Both the position numbers and the translations under genes were made by a program. 64,000 nt of DNA, taken from assembly GCA_963169105.1 (NCBI GenBank), contig OY720640.1:117414085-117478084 (forward strand), in the 5' to 3' direction. A model generated the notes under the pieces. It saw only the letters and a list, made by a program, of their open reading frames with translations. It did not search any database and had not been told where the DNA came from. Of the stretch, positions 11,300-21,660 are shown piece by piece (position 1 is the first letter of the stretch; every line of letters starts with the position of its first letter). The stretch comes from Ceriagrion tenellum. Lineage: Eukaryota > Arthropoda > Insecta > Odonata > Coenagrionidae.

Positions 11300-12520
11300 A
11301 ATGTTACCAACCTTTCCCGTGGACTACAACCTTGATGTGGTGGAAGGGCATGTATGTTCCAATGACCTCTAGAACTGGACTGGCGAGAGTAATTAATACT
11401 GCTCCCGATAGGACCACCCATGCCAGATAGGTCAAAGGGTAGTAGTCAGATGAAAGGTAGTCCTGTGATGGTGTCACGTGAAGTATACCATTTGGAAGTG
11501 GGGGTGGGGGTCCCTCTCAACTATTTTACTACTCTGAAATATGAATGTCACTCAAAGAGAAATGAATTCTGGCAACTACGAGACGCCTCCCACTGCAGGG
11601 GGGGTGTCGGGCCCAGCATTGGGGGAGGGAAGGCCCCCGAGGTCGTCATCTCACGAAATCCTTGCGAGACGGAGCCATCATAGGATACAAGGACCAAGGG
11701 AGATAAAAAGAAAAAGAAGAGGAGAAGGAAAGAACCAATAAAAATAGGGACTTAGAACGTTAGGACTATGATGACGGCGGGGAAGCTGGAGAATATTAAA
11801 AAGGATATGGATAGAGGGAACGTAGAGGCCATGGTGCTGTGCGAGGCGAGATGGAAGGACAGCATGGACTACTGGAGGCATAGTTGCCAGGTAATCTATA
11901 GTGGTGGGTTGGAGAGTCAATGCGGGCTAGCTATAGTATTGAATGAAAAATTGGGAATGAGGGTGGTAAATATTGAGCAGGTGAGCAATATGAAACTAGT
12001 GGTAGAAATAAAAGCACACCCTACCTATTTCATTATGGTCCAGGTGTACATGCCTACAAGCATTCATAGTGTGGAAGAGGTGGATAAGGTGTATGAACAT
12101 ATAGAGGAGATAATCAGAGGAGTCCCAGGGAAGAAAAACCTAATAGTACTGGGCAACTGGAATGGAGTAGTGGGGGAGGGAGAGATGGGTATGAAGTGGG
12201 AGGGTTTGGATTAGGATTGAGAAATGATCACAATCAGAAGGCTGTTGAATTTTGTAGGAGAAATAAATTAGTAGTTACAAACACTTGGTTGAACTACCAT
12301 TGTTGGAGGAGGAACACACAGAAAATGCCCGGAGACACCAGGAAATACCAAATTGACAACATCATGGTTAAGCAAAGATTCAGGAACAGTGTGAAGAACT
12401 CGTGGAGCTATCCAGATTCGGATAATAATTTAGTTACGATGAATTGTGAGGTTAGACTCAAAAAGCTTAATAAAAGTATGAGGATGAAGAGGTGGAACTT
12501 GGAAGTGTAGAAAGAGGAGA
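11300..12520 (+). pseudogene. RTE-type LINE: 5' leader and AP endonuclease part
   Basis: First part of a nearly full-length RTE LINE that continues to 17030. The 5' leader (11300-11740) has the CCTTGATGTGGTGGAAGGGC block seen in other RTE leaders here. The endonuclease starts near 11755 (NVRTMMTAGKLENIKKDMDR) and contains VLCEARW, GLAIVLNEK, MVQVYMPT, the LIVLGNWNGVVGEG motif (family norm GDWNAVVG, so the key Asp is Asn here) and YQIDNIMV, ending with DSDNNLVTMN, where SDH is normal. A stop after codon 148 and a frame change near 12205 break it. These nick target DNA in intact elements; the substitutions indicate a dead copy. Confidence 0.88.
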
Positions 12521-13451
12521 AACGGAAGGAATATGAAGAAATATGGAAGGGTATATAGGCAAAGCCAAGGAAATAGGTACAATCGAGGACAATAGGGAGA
12601 ATATTAAAACAGGCATTGAAGAATTGCTGGGAAAACAATAGGAGCAGAGGAAATGAGGAGGGTAGAATGCAATGGGTTACGGAAGAAATTATTAGAAAAA
12701 TGGAGGAGAGAAGGAATTGGAAAACATCAACACCGATACAGGTAAGGTGAAAGATAAGGAGTAAAATAATCAACTTTAGCTAAGAAACAATCGGATGAAG
12801 AAAAATTGGAGGAAAAGGCAATGCGAGGAAATGGAGAAACTGCAAAAAGAAGGGGAAGTGGGTGCATCATACACTAGAGTGAAATTGCTATTGGGAGGTA
12901 AGCGAGGGCAAACGGTACCAAAGATTAAGGACAAGAGAGAAAACTAATCAAGCAGGAAGATATTCATGAAAGATGGCAATATGTAGAGAAGCTATATGAC
13001 AGCAATAGTAGACCTACCAATTTAGATATAGAGGAGGGAAGCCTAGATAAAGATAACCTCAGGCCAATGATCTCGACAGAGAAATAGAGAAAGCATTGAA
13101 AGAGATGATGACAAGAAAAGCTGTAGGAGTAGACAAATACCTTTGGAGCTGCTAAAGAGTTAAGGAAATAAAGGTAGGCAAGCTTTTTTTGAACTCATAC
13201 ATAGGATATATGAGGAAGGAGTATGGCCAGAGGACTTCATGAAAACAGTCTTGATTCCTATCCAGAAAAAGAAGGGTGAATCAGAATGAGAGAACTATAG
13301 AATAATCAGCTTGATTTCACACACAGCCAAAGTTTTACTTTCAATGATCAATAAAAGGGTGGAGAGTAAGGACAATAACTACTTGGACGATGACCAGTTT
13401 GGGTTCCACAAGGGAAGATCACTTGGGATGCAATAGCTCTGAAGAGAACAC
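12521..13451 (+). pseudogene. RTE-type LINE: linker and N-terminal RT part
   Basis: Continuation of the LINE in several frames. Recognisable pieces are the linker, the RT entry motif (KAVGVDK near 13115), VWPEDFMKTVLIP (near 13225), ENYRIISLISHTAKVLL (near 13290) and DDQFGFHKGRS (near 13390-13430). Homology stops at 13451 at a piggyBac insertion and resumes at 15982, which shows the LINE was there first. Confidence 0.85.
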
Positions 13452-13455
13452 TAAA
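13452..13455. other. Left target site of nested piggyBac (TAAA, from TTAA)
   Basis: piggyBac elements insert at and duplicate TTAA. The right copy at 15978-15981 is TTAA; the left copy reads TAAA, one substitution away. Together they bracket the element exactly. Confidence 0.75.
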
Positions 13456-13561
13456 CCCTTCGGAGGGCGTGCTGCCGCACTCCGTGCGGCATACTTCGTA
13501 TTTCTTGGTCATTAAAGAAACTAGTGAGGGGCGCTTCCTCTATGTGTATTTCATATTATAA

Positions 13562-13892
13562 GTGCACCATGTAGCAGTTGTTATGTACTGGACATCACAT
13601 CGTTAGTTCCGTATGAGCGATCAAATTTGAGCTGTCGGGTTTTGGCACGATCCTTGCGGCGAGAGCCCAGTCTCGTTAAGTGCTGTCATTGCCAATCGTC
13701 GTTTGCAGCTGAATTATTTGTTGATATTGTGCATTGTAGCAGTTGTTATGTGCTGAATATCACAACATTAGTTCCTTTTGAACGTTCAAATGTGAGGTGT
13801 CGGGTTTTGGTACGTTCCTTGCGGCGGGACCCCTGTGTCTTCGATTGCTGCGATTGCCAATCGTCGTCTGCAGGTGAAATATTTGTTGCTCT
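13562..13892 (+). repeat. Two-unit tandem duplication (~167 bp) in piggyBac leader
   Basis: Units at about 13562-13728 and 13729-13892 share GTAGCAGTTGTTATG, TTAGTTCC, GTGTCGGGTTTTGG-type and TTGCCAATCGTCGT blocks in the same order. The open frame across 13627-13914 simply translates the duplication (RVLARSLRR / RVLVRSLRR) and has no known domain. Its place upstream of the transposase suggests leader or promoter sequence. Confidence 0.85.
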
Positions 13893-13969
13893 CCCATGTA
13901 AGTTTTATTTATAAAACTTTCAAGTTTTCCGATGAAATGTCCATACCATCGGTTGCTTACTAAGAAAAC

Positions 13970-15750
13970 TTGTCATATCTATCTTCTTGCGGGGATAAAA
14001 AATTGATTATTTCCGAAGAAATCAGGCATGCCCTCCTCGAGTCTTCAGGAGACGAGGCCGACATCATTGATAATCCCAAATCATACATCGACTATGAAGG
14101 AGAAATCAAGGAGGAAAATAGAGATGGAAGTGAATCAGATCAGTCAGTGGAGTCAGAAGAGGTACAGATTGGCCACCAAAAGGTACTACTGGAGTTGAAG
14201 ATTTCAGATTTCATGTAGGTAACGACTTAGAAACTATATGGTGTAGTAAACCAGTGGCTGTTCTGGGAAAAACTAGATCTAAAAACATTATAAAAGTTTT
14301 TCCTGGTCCAAAAGGTGAAGCCGAAGACACTCTGAGTGAAATAGATGAGTTTCTGAAATTCATAGACCTCGACCTGATCGATGAAATAGTAAATTTTACC
14401 AATGATTTTATTGACAGGAAACAGTCAACTGCTAATTTTCTGAGGGAAAGAGATTGCAATAGTACTACTTGGTCAGAAATAATGGCCCTTCTGTAGGTTT
14501 TGTACCTTATTGGAGTGAAAAAAGGACGTCACTGTAATTGTCAAGAACTATGGAAGGCAGATCATGGTACGGGTATGCCAATTCTAAGAGCTACCTTTAG
14601 TAACTTAACAAAGATAAAAACTGATAAGATTGCAGCTATTCCAGAATTGCATACTAAATTCGTGGATAATTGCCAAAAAAATTATAGTCTTGGTCAATTT
14701 GGGACGATTGATGAAATTGGTGTAAATTTCTCGGGCTCGCCACCGGGAAAGAAATTCATAGGCAGCCGATTGATGAAATGCTAGTACCATTTCATGGGCG
14801 CTGCGGGTTTGTTCAATATATGCCCCAAAAACCTTCCAAGTATGGGTTGTAGGAATATGCTTTATGTGATAGTAAAATGTTCTACACTTGGAGTTTGGAG
14901 TTACATTCTGGTCAAAAAAACCAGGGCCATATCTGACTTCAAACAAACCATTTGACATAGTAAAAAGACTGATTGATCCGATAAAACATTCTCACCGTAA
15001 TGTTAAAACTGATAATTATTACAGCAGTTATCCATTGGCAACTTATCTTCTAGAAAATGGAATAACGTTTCTTGGAACTTTGAAAAAAATAAACAGGAAA
15101 TCCATATAGAATTCCTACCAAACAAACCAAGAGCCGTGAAGTCATGTCTTTTTGGATTTCAGTGTGACATGACTCTTGTGTCAGTGATGACAAAACCAGC
15201 AAAAGGTGTGCTTTTCTTGTCTACTATGCACCAGTCGTGTGAGGTTGATGACAGTACTAAAAAGTCAATTGTAAACATTGATTACAATCATACAAATTGG
15301 GGAGTCGACACAGTCGACCAGATGTGTGCATCATATTCCACTTCAAGAATAACTAGGAGATGGCCATTAGCGATTTTTTTTCGTAATCTTGATATTGCTG
15401 GAATAAATTCGATGATTGTTTTCTTCAGCAACAAACAGGATAAAACTTGCATGAGAAGATTTTTTCTAAATAACTTGTGTTTTTCCCTGATGTAAAACAG
15501 ACTTCAAGAGAGAGCTATCATAAAGAGTCTATCTAAGGATATACACCTTTTTCTAAGCAAATACTGTGACGAAACTGTTTCAGTTCAGGGTACAGCAAGG
15601 AGAGTCGGACCATGTCATCTATGCAGAAGGCACAAGTGGGATAACACTACCATTAGGTGTAAATCATGTGCCAAGCATGTTTGCAAGAATCACTGTGTCA
15701 GAGAGGTAGTGTTCAATAGTTGTACAGAGAGCATGGATGTAGAGTACTAA
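13970..15750 (+). pseudogene. piggyBac transposase, frameshifted
   Basis: Catalyses cut-and-paste transposition at TTAA in intact relatives. Pieces appear in family order across several frames: an acidic N-terminus (13970-14216), the region before the catalytic core (14254-14784), DEMLVPFHGRC with the first catalytic Asp (near 14770-14800), KTDNYYSSYPLATYLL with the second (near 15005-15050), and YNHTNWGVDTVDQM with the third (near 15280-15325) followed by RITRRWPLAIFFRN. The C-terminal Cys/His finger CHLCRRHKWDNTTIRC..C...VC..HC ends at the stop near 15750. All three Asp residues are present, but at least five stops or frame changes interrupt the gene. Confidence 0.92.
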
Positions 15751-15977
15751 TATGTTTGAAGACAAAATTGAAAGTATAAAAATGTAACTAACCAAAATAA
15801 ATGTCATTATGAAAACATGTGAACTAGTTATCTTCATTAAAATTCCCAAATCCATTTTAGGAAAACAGTTTCCTGTAATTTAAATTCATGTTAACATGCT
15901 TCGTGAGTTGCGCTGCACTGAGAGCGGCGCGCGCCTGCTTGTGTCAATTCACAAGGCGCGCCCCACCCACCATAGGG

Positions 15978-17030
15978 TTAAAGAAAGAAACTGAGTATAA
16001 CCAGGACGTTTTTGAATGCTTTATTGATTTTGAAAAAGCTTTTGATTGGGTAAATTGGAATAAACTTACAGAAATACTCAGGATAATGGGAATAGACTGG
16101 TGAGACAGGAGACTAATCCGAAACTTATATATGAAGCAAAGGGTGCTGGTGAGGGTGGCAGATGGTGAATCGGGATGGGCAACTATAGGTCACAGGGTAA
16201 GACAAGGGTGCCCATTTTCGCCACTGCTTTTCAATATTTATGCTGAGGAAATGGTTACACAGGCATGGGAAGAACTTGAGGTTGGAATGAAAGTGGGAGG
16301 GATAGTGGGATAACACTACCATTAGGTGTGAATCATGTAAATCAAATCTGAAATTAAGTCCGTTAGATTCACAAATGATCAGGTATTAGTTAGTGGATCT
16401 TCGAAGTGACTGCAAGCTTTGGTAGATGCTTTAGAAATACAGTGAGGGATATTCGTAATAAAGATAAATCATAAGAAATTATAAGTTACGAGATTCTCTA
16501 GGACAAAGAAATCTAGGCTTGTTGAAATCAAGTTGGAGGACACAAACTTGAGCTAGTAGAACAATTAAATAAATTAGGTAGTACGCTAGAGGAAAACGGA
16601 CACAGTAGCAAATACATATGGAAGAGAATAGCACTAGGTAAGGGAGTGTTTAGTGAAAGAAGGGAGCTGATGATGGGGATATGGGTACGGGGATAGGTAT
16701 GAATGTGAAGGAGAGGCTCTTGAAGAGCTTGATATGGAGCGTAGCGTTGTATGGGGCAGGAAGGTGGACCCTCAGTAATGAGGATGAGAATAAGCTGCAT
16801 GCATTTGAGATGTGGGAGTAGAGAAGGATTGAGAAGGTTAGGTGGACAGAAAGGAAGACAAATGATGACGTGCTTCAAATGTTGGGTGAGGAAAGGAAAC
16901 TTCTGAATGAAATCCAGGTTAGGCAGGGTAGATGGCTGAAGGATGTAATAAAGGGTGATGGGTTGCTGAATAGCGTGATAGAGGGAAAGACGTTGGGCAA
17001 GCAGGAAAGGGGAAGAAAGAGGATAGGTTT
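15978..17030 (+). pseudogene. RTE-type LINE: RT palm and C-terminal domain (after piggyBac)
   Basis: RT homology resumes right after the TTAA with NQDVFECFIDFEKAFDWVNW (Asp of motif A), RNLYMKQRVLVRVADGESGW and VRQGCPFSPLLFNIYAEE (motif B). The expected YADD-type motif reads RFTNDQVLVS near 16367-16395, so a catalytic Asp is Asn. The C-terminal block LLKSLIWSVALYGAGRWTL, HAFEMWE and DDVLQMLGEERKLL is typical of RTE. A ~47-bp foreign patch (16304-16350) interrupts it, and the element is cut by an LTR at 17031. Without the nested piggyBac the LINE is about 3.2 kb, near the usual full length. Confidence 0.9.
16304..16350 (+). other. piggyBac-derived patch inside LINE RT
   Basis: The 26-base string from AGTGGGATAACACTACCATT onward, plus most of the next 10 bases, matches the piggyBac transposase finger at 15637-15672. 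It reads WDNTTIRCESCKSNL, the piggyBac finger frame, with differences that point to another copy of the family as donor. Normal RTE proteins have only a couple of residues between KVGG and IKSIRF at this point, so this is an insertion. Confidence 0.8.
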
Positions 17031-17172
17031 TGTTGTGGATATCAGCATTCATTTGTTTATTTTTGTATATAATGGCTCGCACAGCATGTATGAAGTCAGT
17101 CATTTTCTTGAAGCCATGTAAGACATATCGAATTAAACAAGTTAATCAGCAATATAAGAGTTTTACTTAACA
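17031..17172 (+). repeat. Putative 5' LTR (142 bp) of gag-protease element
   Basis: It starts TGTTGTGG and ends CTTAACA, with TATATAATGG as a promoter-like sequence at about 17070, and is directly followed by a primer-site-like TGGTGTCAGG at 17173. It interrupts the LINE C-terminal domain. No second LTR was found in the window, so the boundary is inferred from the TG...CA ends and the primer site. Confidence 0.6.
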
Positions 17173-17231
17173 TGGTGTCAGGTTCATTGTTGGCTGAACC
17201 ATGAAAGATTAAAAAAAAAAACTTTCCAAGT

Positions 17232-18119
17232 ATGTTCACTTTGGAATTAGGAATTGCAATGTCCTACAAGGGCAATGTGAGCACTAATTGGAAGGTGTGG
17301 CTACAGAGATTTTCTGTGTGTTTAGTTGCCAGTAATCTATCTGCATGCCCACAGGAAAGGAAGGTCGCTTTATTAGTGCATCATTTAGGAGGGAGAGGAC
17401 TGGAAATTTACAACTCTTTCAATCTGTCTACGAGTGAGACGAAAGATTTTGAGTTAGCACTAAAAAATACGACGCACATTTCACTCCAAAGAAGAATTTG
17501 ACTTTTGTGCACTAAAGTTTTTCACTAGAACCCAAAAAGCAGAGGAGGATTTCAATACATTTGTCACAGATATAATTAATATGAGTTTAGCATGTGAGTT
17601 TGGTGAATTACGAGAATCGCTCTTTTGCAACATTTTAATCGCCGGTCTACAGAACGTGAAGTTAAAGGAAAGACTATTATCTGTGGAAAATTTGACCTTG
17701 GAAGATACAATATCTATGTGCAAGGCTGCAAAGATTTCCTGCTTGCAGGTGATGGAGATGCAGAACAACGGGGAAACTCAACATGTCACTGTCTTCGGAG
17801 TAAATAGGAGTGCCTCCAACTGGCGGGGAAGGAATTATCAACTTGGGAATACCAATCAGTCTGTTAAAAGGTTTTATTATAAATGTAGCAGTGTTGAATA
17901 CGGAGTAAACCATAAATGTCAGGCATCGAATGGTAGGTGCCATAATTGTAAGTGAAAAGGACACTTCGCAAAGATGTGCTGGTCTCCGAAAGCTAAAGTT
18001 GTTGATGTAGTAGAGGATAATAGTGATTTTGAAAATACTGATCTTGAAAATATTATCTCTACTCTTTTCATTGGTCAATGCAGTCATGTAAATGCGACTG
18101 AGACAAATGATTGGTTTGA
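17232..18119 (+). pseudogene. LTR-retroelement gag with CCHC knuckle, broken
   Basis: Gag packages the element RNA. The N-terminal part (17232-17501: NWKVWLQRFSVCLVA, RKVALLVHHLGGRGLEIYN) matches the start of gypsy-type gag proteins in insects, and the second part (17581-17955) carries VKLKERLLSVENLTLEDTIS. A nucleic-acid-binding knuckle follows as CHNCK, a stop, then KGHFAKMC near 17937-17975. Frame changes near 17500 and the stop inside the knuckle inactivate it. It lies 60 bp after the putative primer site, as expected. Confidence 0.82.
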
Positions 18120-18159
18120 AATGGTTATAATTTTTTATTATTAATATTAAATTACATTA

Positions 18160-18420
18160 ATATTAAATTAATGAGATTGGTGTTAATTTTAAACTTGACA
18201 CGGGATCTCAAGCAAATGTAATATGTGTACATGGGTCATTTCAGCTCAATTCAACAAATGATTGTCCCTTTGGATCTCAGGTTCTCCCATACTCAGTGAA
18301 TGTGAAGCATAAAACTTCGTAAGTAATCATATAACGTTTGGAGAGAATAAAATTTTTGAGTGTTTAAGCAACTTTAAAGTTTTTAAGCATTGTATTATGT
18401 CAGAGTCTATACATCTTAGG
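18160..18420 (+). pseudogene. Retroelement aspartic protease fragment
   Basis: The frame beginning near 18172 encodes GVNFKLDTGSQANVI, the DTGS active-site motif of retropepsins, followed after a stop by FGENKIFECLSNFKVF. Reverse transcriptase sequence does not follow, so the element is truncated near 18420. A short AT-rich repeat (TTAATATTAAATT) at 18138-18170 separates it from gag. Confidence 0.75.
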
Positions 18421-19187
18421 TCTTTACATCTCCGTGGTGTAGTGTCTTAACCAGTATCCAACTCTAAAAAATGTCCCTTTTCTACACTCCACAGAAAGAA
18501 ACTCCAGCTGCGGATTTTCTGAGATAGATAAATATTCCTCTCTCAATGCTTCCTCTTTGAAAAAGAGTTCTATGGAGTCAATGGATAAGAGTACGAGGCA
18601 AAACCTCGTTTCCTTTTCACAGCCCCTCAGCATGATCACCACAGTAGTCATTTCATACAGTGATAGAGGGTCAATTAAATTATAACCGTTCACTTTTTGG
18701 GTGAGGATCAGCAAAAATCTAACTGCTCTGTACTCTGGACGCTTCTGTCTGTTTCCGTATTCACTGTAGGTGCACCCAGTGACTAAAGAAGTTTTTCATG
18801 CCTTCTTTTCCTCACAGTTACTGCGATATAGTTCAAGATTATTATGGATACTAGCACATCCATATGCCATCTTACATGAGGTATAGAAGAAGTGCGAGAA
18901 GGTAATTCTTTGCAAGACCAAGTTTATAAGTTCATGGAGGAGTACTCACGAAGAGATCTGCATCTCATAGAGGCGAGAAATGTTGTCAATATCAATAGCA
19001 CAAGAGTGATGATCATGGAAATATTTTCTTATTTTCATTTCAAGATGCCAAAACCTGTGCAGCAATCCACTGGATCTATATAAAAGAGTATCTGGGCAAC
19101 CAACCAATACACAACCACAGCTAATTTGAATCCATTTCACGGATCTATGCACTGTCTTAAGTCAAGGATAGGAAATTAAGCCTTCAG
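18421..19187. other. Unassigned; open minus-strand frame of 96 codons
   Basis: A minus-strand frame at 18424-18714 (MLILTQKVNGYNL...VGYWLRHYTTEM) has a mixed, protein-like composition but matches nothing I recognise. It could be a transposon or host exon. No splice sites were supported. The rest is AT-rich with no recognised feature. Confidence 0.35.
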
Positions 19188-19714
19188 TGCAGAGAGCATC
19201 TGAAAAAGGAAATTGGAAAAGGTGATTCTCCAAGATCACCAGCCAGTTTCCTAGAAAGTATTTCTGACTCACAGATAGCTGCAGACATGAAACTAATATT
19301 GCATCATCCTGGGCCATGGTGTTCGCCATCTCTGAAGGCTCAGGTGCCGACATCTTCAACCAGCTCCGGCAATGGAGCGCCATGCAAGGAGAGAGCTAAG
19401 GAGCAATGCATTCTCCTTATAAGATGATCCTTGAAAAAATAAACTGAGATCTGTCTGGAATCGGAACATCACTGATAATGAGGAGAAATTTGAGAGGCTA
19501 AAGGTACTCACTCCTAAGAAAAAATAAATAAAATTTCCTCCATTCATTAAACTAAGTATTTGACTGGGGAGATATACCACTTTCTACAGCCAATTAGAGT
19601 TAGCAGGATGTGCAACGCCAAAGCAACTCAAGGAAAAGTTTGCTAGAACCAAATCATGTAGTGAAAAAATATTGGCCCTGTCTACTCGAACTAAAAACTT
19701 GAGTGTGGCTATTA
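19188..19714 (+). pseudogene. Gene of unnamed family, 5' part (interrupted by gypsy)
   Basis: An open frame from 19188 to 19398 (CREHLKKEIGKGDSPRSPAS, then FLESISDSQIAADMKLIL) is followed, after a possible 85-base intron (GTACTCACTC ... CTTTCTACAG, ending near 19588), by QLELAGCATPKQLKEKF and SCSEKILALSTRTKNLSVAI up to 19714. The frame continues without a break across the gypsy insertion at 24340. I recall a recurrent arthropod and cnidarian protein family with LK.KF...S.KI..LT and FY..DE.SR.MPGKKD blocks, probably transposon-linked, but cannot name it. The intron is an inference. Confidence 0.5.
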
Positions 19715-19719
19715 GTCTA
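19715..19719. other. 5-bp target site duplication of gypsy, left (GTCTA)
   Basis: GTCTA immediately precedes the 5' LTR and recurs directly after the 3' LTR at 24335-24339. Five bases is within the 4-6 usual for Ty3/gypsy. Confidence 0.85.
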
Positions 19720-19918
19720 TGTGATGTATTGCATTGTGTGAATAACTCTTTTCTGTTAAGTCCAAGGTTGCCACACAAGGTGGCATGGATGGATTCATCC
19801 GGGTTGTTGAGGCCAAGCGGCCTGTGGGTTGTATGTGTACGTTTTAGTCGTGGAAATAAATCTGTTTATATCATGGCCTGATTATTTATTCCGCCATAGT
19901 GGTGTCGGGAAAACGTGA
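19720..19918 (+). repeat. Ty3/gypsy 5' LTR (199 bp)
   Basis: It begins TGTGATGTATTG and ends GGGAAAACGTGA. It differs from the 3' LTR (24138-24334) by about 17 substitutions and two bases of indel in my hand alignment, near 9 percent. It is followed by TTGGCAACGAGG, a possible primer site starting with TGG at 19923. Confidence 0.92.
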
Positions 19919-19967
19919 CAGTTGGCAACGAGGTGGGATTCGCATATTAATTGGTGCTTCCAATAAC

Positions 19968-20600
19968 ATGGCGACACCCTTGGTGTCGAACTCGCTTATT
20001 GGGCGTATGGACGCTTTCGATCCGGAAAAAGAAGAATTTCTCTCTTATGCGGAGCGAGTTGAGCACTTTTTCTTGCTCAACGGTATAACGGAATCAAACG
20101 TGCAAGTTCCGTTGTTCATCAAATTTTGTGGAGCGTCGACCTATACTCTTTTAAAGAATATTCTGTTTCCGAAAAAGCCAACCGAGCAGTCTTTTCCAAT
20201 TTTGTTGTCGGCGCTGAAATCGCACTGTGCTCCAAAACGGCTTACAATATCGGAACGATATAATTTTTATTCCCGTTCTCAGGAGTTAGGAGAGAATGTT
20301 AAAGCGTTTGTAATAGCTTTGAAAAAACTTGCTGAATTTTGTGATTTTGGTGATTTTTTTAAATGACACTCTCCGGGATAGGCTTGTCTGTGGCTTGGAA
20401 TCCACCGCTATTAGGCAAAGGCTTTTGCTTGAGAGCCAGCTGACCTTCAAGCAGGCGTGTATGATTGCTGCAGATGTAGAATTAGCTCAGAGGAATTCCT
20501 TTTTCGAGTCAGCGAAACCGCAGACTGAAGTAGATGCTGTTCACAGGAAAGTGTCTCCCCCGGATCATCATTACAGGGTTCATCAAGATGTCGCCCCATA
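19968..20600 (+). pseudogene. Ty3/gypsy gag, frameshifted
   Basis: The start codon at 19968 opens MATPLVSNSLIGRMDAFDP, then the gypsy-type gag core (SYAERVEHFFLLNGI, LTISERYNFYSRSQ, ENVKAFVIALKKLAEFC). At a T-run near 20345-20358 the frame shifts and continues as NDTLRDRLVCGL and QLTFKQACMIAADVELA to 20600. Upstream in-frame ATG at 19899 lies in the LTR, so 19968 is preferred. The homopolymer shift looks like a mutation and not programmed slippage, since later breaks are also present. Confidence 0.9.
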
Positions 20601-21660
20601 GACGAGAGAAATTATACCTGCTCAACGGGGACCGAGACAGTGGAACAACCGGCCGAGCAACGGACTTTGAGGCGGACCCTGTCAACGGTGTGGACGAGTC
20701 CATCGCGAGGGGTTTTGCCCGGCCATGACTGGGAATGCTACCGATGCCACCAAAGGGGACACACTTCTAAAATGTGTAGGAGTGCAAATGTCCGAGAGAT
20801 GTATGTTGACGAATGGCAGGAAGATAAGTCGCAACTCTCTCCGTCCTGCCGCTCAAGGTCAGAATTCAGTATTCAAAGTAACTCAGGGGTCACTGTAAAT
20901 TGTTTTTACTTGCCCACAGTATGCTCTGTGTTGGACAGTCCCCCTGTTATTGTTAATATCATGGTAAATGGTATTCGGTTGGCCTTTGAAGTTGACAGTG
21001 GGGCTAGTGTCTCCCTGATCTCGGAAGAAACATATCAGAGGTTTTTCAAAAATGTTTTCCTCTCAAAATGTATTCTGGCCTTAAAATCAGTGACAGGGGA
21101 CCAAATTTGTGTCATTGGGAAAATTGAAGCCTATGTAACCAGCCCATGTAAGGCAAAAACTGAAGGGTGTAAACTCGAACTAATAGTGGTCTCATCGAAA
21201 GGGAAAGTTAAGCCTCTTTTGGGCCGCCCATGGCTTGATTCCTTGTATCCTGGGTGGAAAAATGTATTTCATAAAAGTTTTGATGAGGGGAAGGAATGTG
21301 GTGATGCTGGGAGAGGCTTGCCATTTTTTCAATTTGAATCCAACCCTACTCCTCAAGGTACTGTGCACAAGTCGGTGCTAAGTGATGATAACATAATATC
21401 GAGGTTTATTTCTAGGTATCCTAATGTTTATAGTAGTAAGAAATCTGATGTAATCAACCATTTTAATGCACATCTGGTAGTGAAAGAAGGGGCCATTCCA
21501 ATATTCCACAGGCCTTACTCTGTGCCATTTGCATTGAAAGCTGAGGTTCAGAAGCAGCTGGAAGAAATGGTGCTAAGTGGGGTACTTAGTTCGCCATTCA
21601 GACTGGGCCTCGCCCATCCTGTGTGTGCCAAAGCAAGGTGGTGGGATACGACTTTGTGTG
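20601..21660 (+). pseudogene. Ty3/gypsy zinc knuckle, protease and RT N-terminus
   Basis: One open frame carries the knuckle CYRCHQRGHTSKMC (20736-20777), the protease active site VDSGASVSLIS (near 20990-21022), the protease end LLGRPWLDSLYPGW (near 21220-21260) and the RT entry region PIFHRPYSVPFALK...VLSGVLSSP (near 21495-21600). The frame is lost near 21600-21630, where homology switches to the neighbouring frame (SDWASPILCVPKQGGGIRLC). The order gag-PR-RT-RNaseH-IN is that of Ty3/gypsy elements. Confidence 0.92.

Larger units (their letters stand above)
13456..15977 (+). mobile_element. piggyBac-type DNA transposon, 2522 bp, inside an RTE LINE
   Basis: The ends are CCCTTCGGAGGG (13456-13467) and, inverted, CCCTATGGTGGG (15966-15977), flanked by TAAA and TTAA. 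Subterminal hairpins sit at both ends: TGCCGCAC/GTGCGGCA at 13473-13491 and a GGCGCGC / CTTGTG foldback near 15930-15960. The interior contains a tandem duplication (13562-13892) and a broken transposase (13970-15750). LINE RT homology is interrupted exactly at the element and continues on the other side, giving the insertion order. Coding decay means it can no longer move by itself. Confidence 0.92.

Noticed and set aside
13627..13914. Cys-rich small gene at the start of the piggyBac
   Set aside because: It translates a two-unit tandem duplication in the element leader and has no known metal-binding spacing.
16528..17103. 191-codon minus-strand open frame
   Set aside because: It is antisense to the C-terminal domain of the RTE LINE (KSLIWSVALYGA block).
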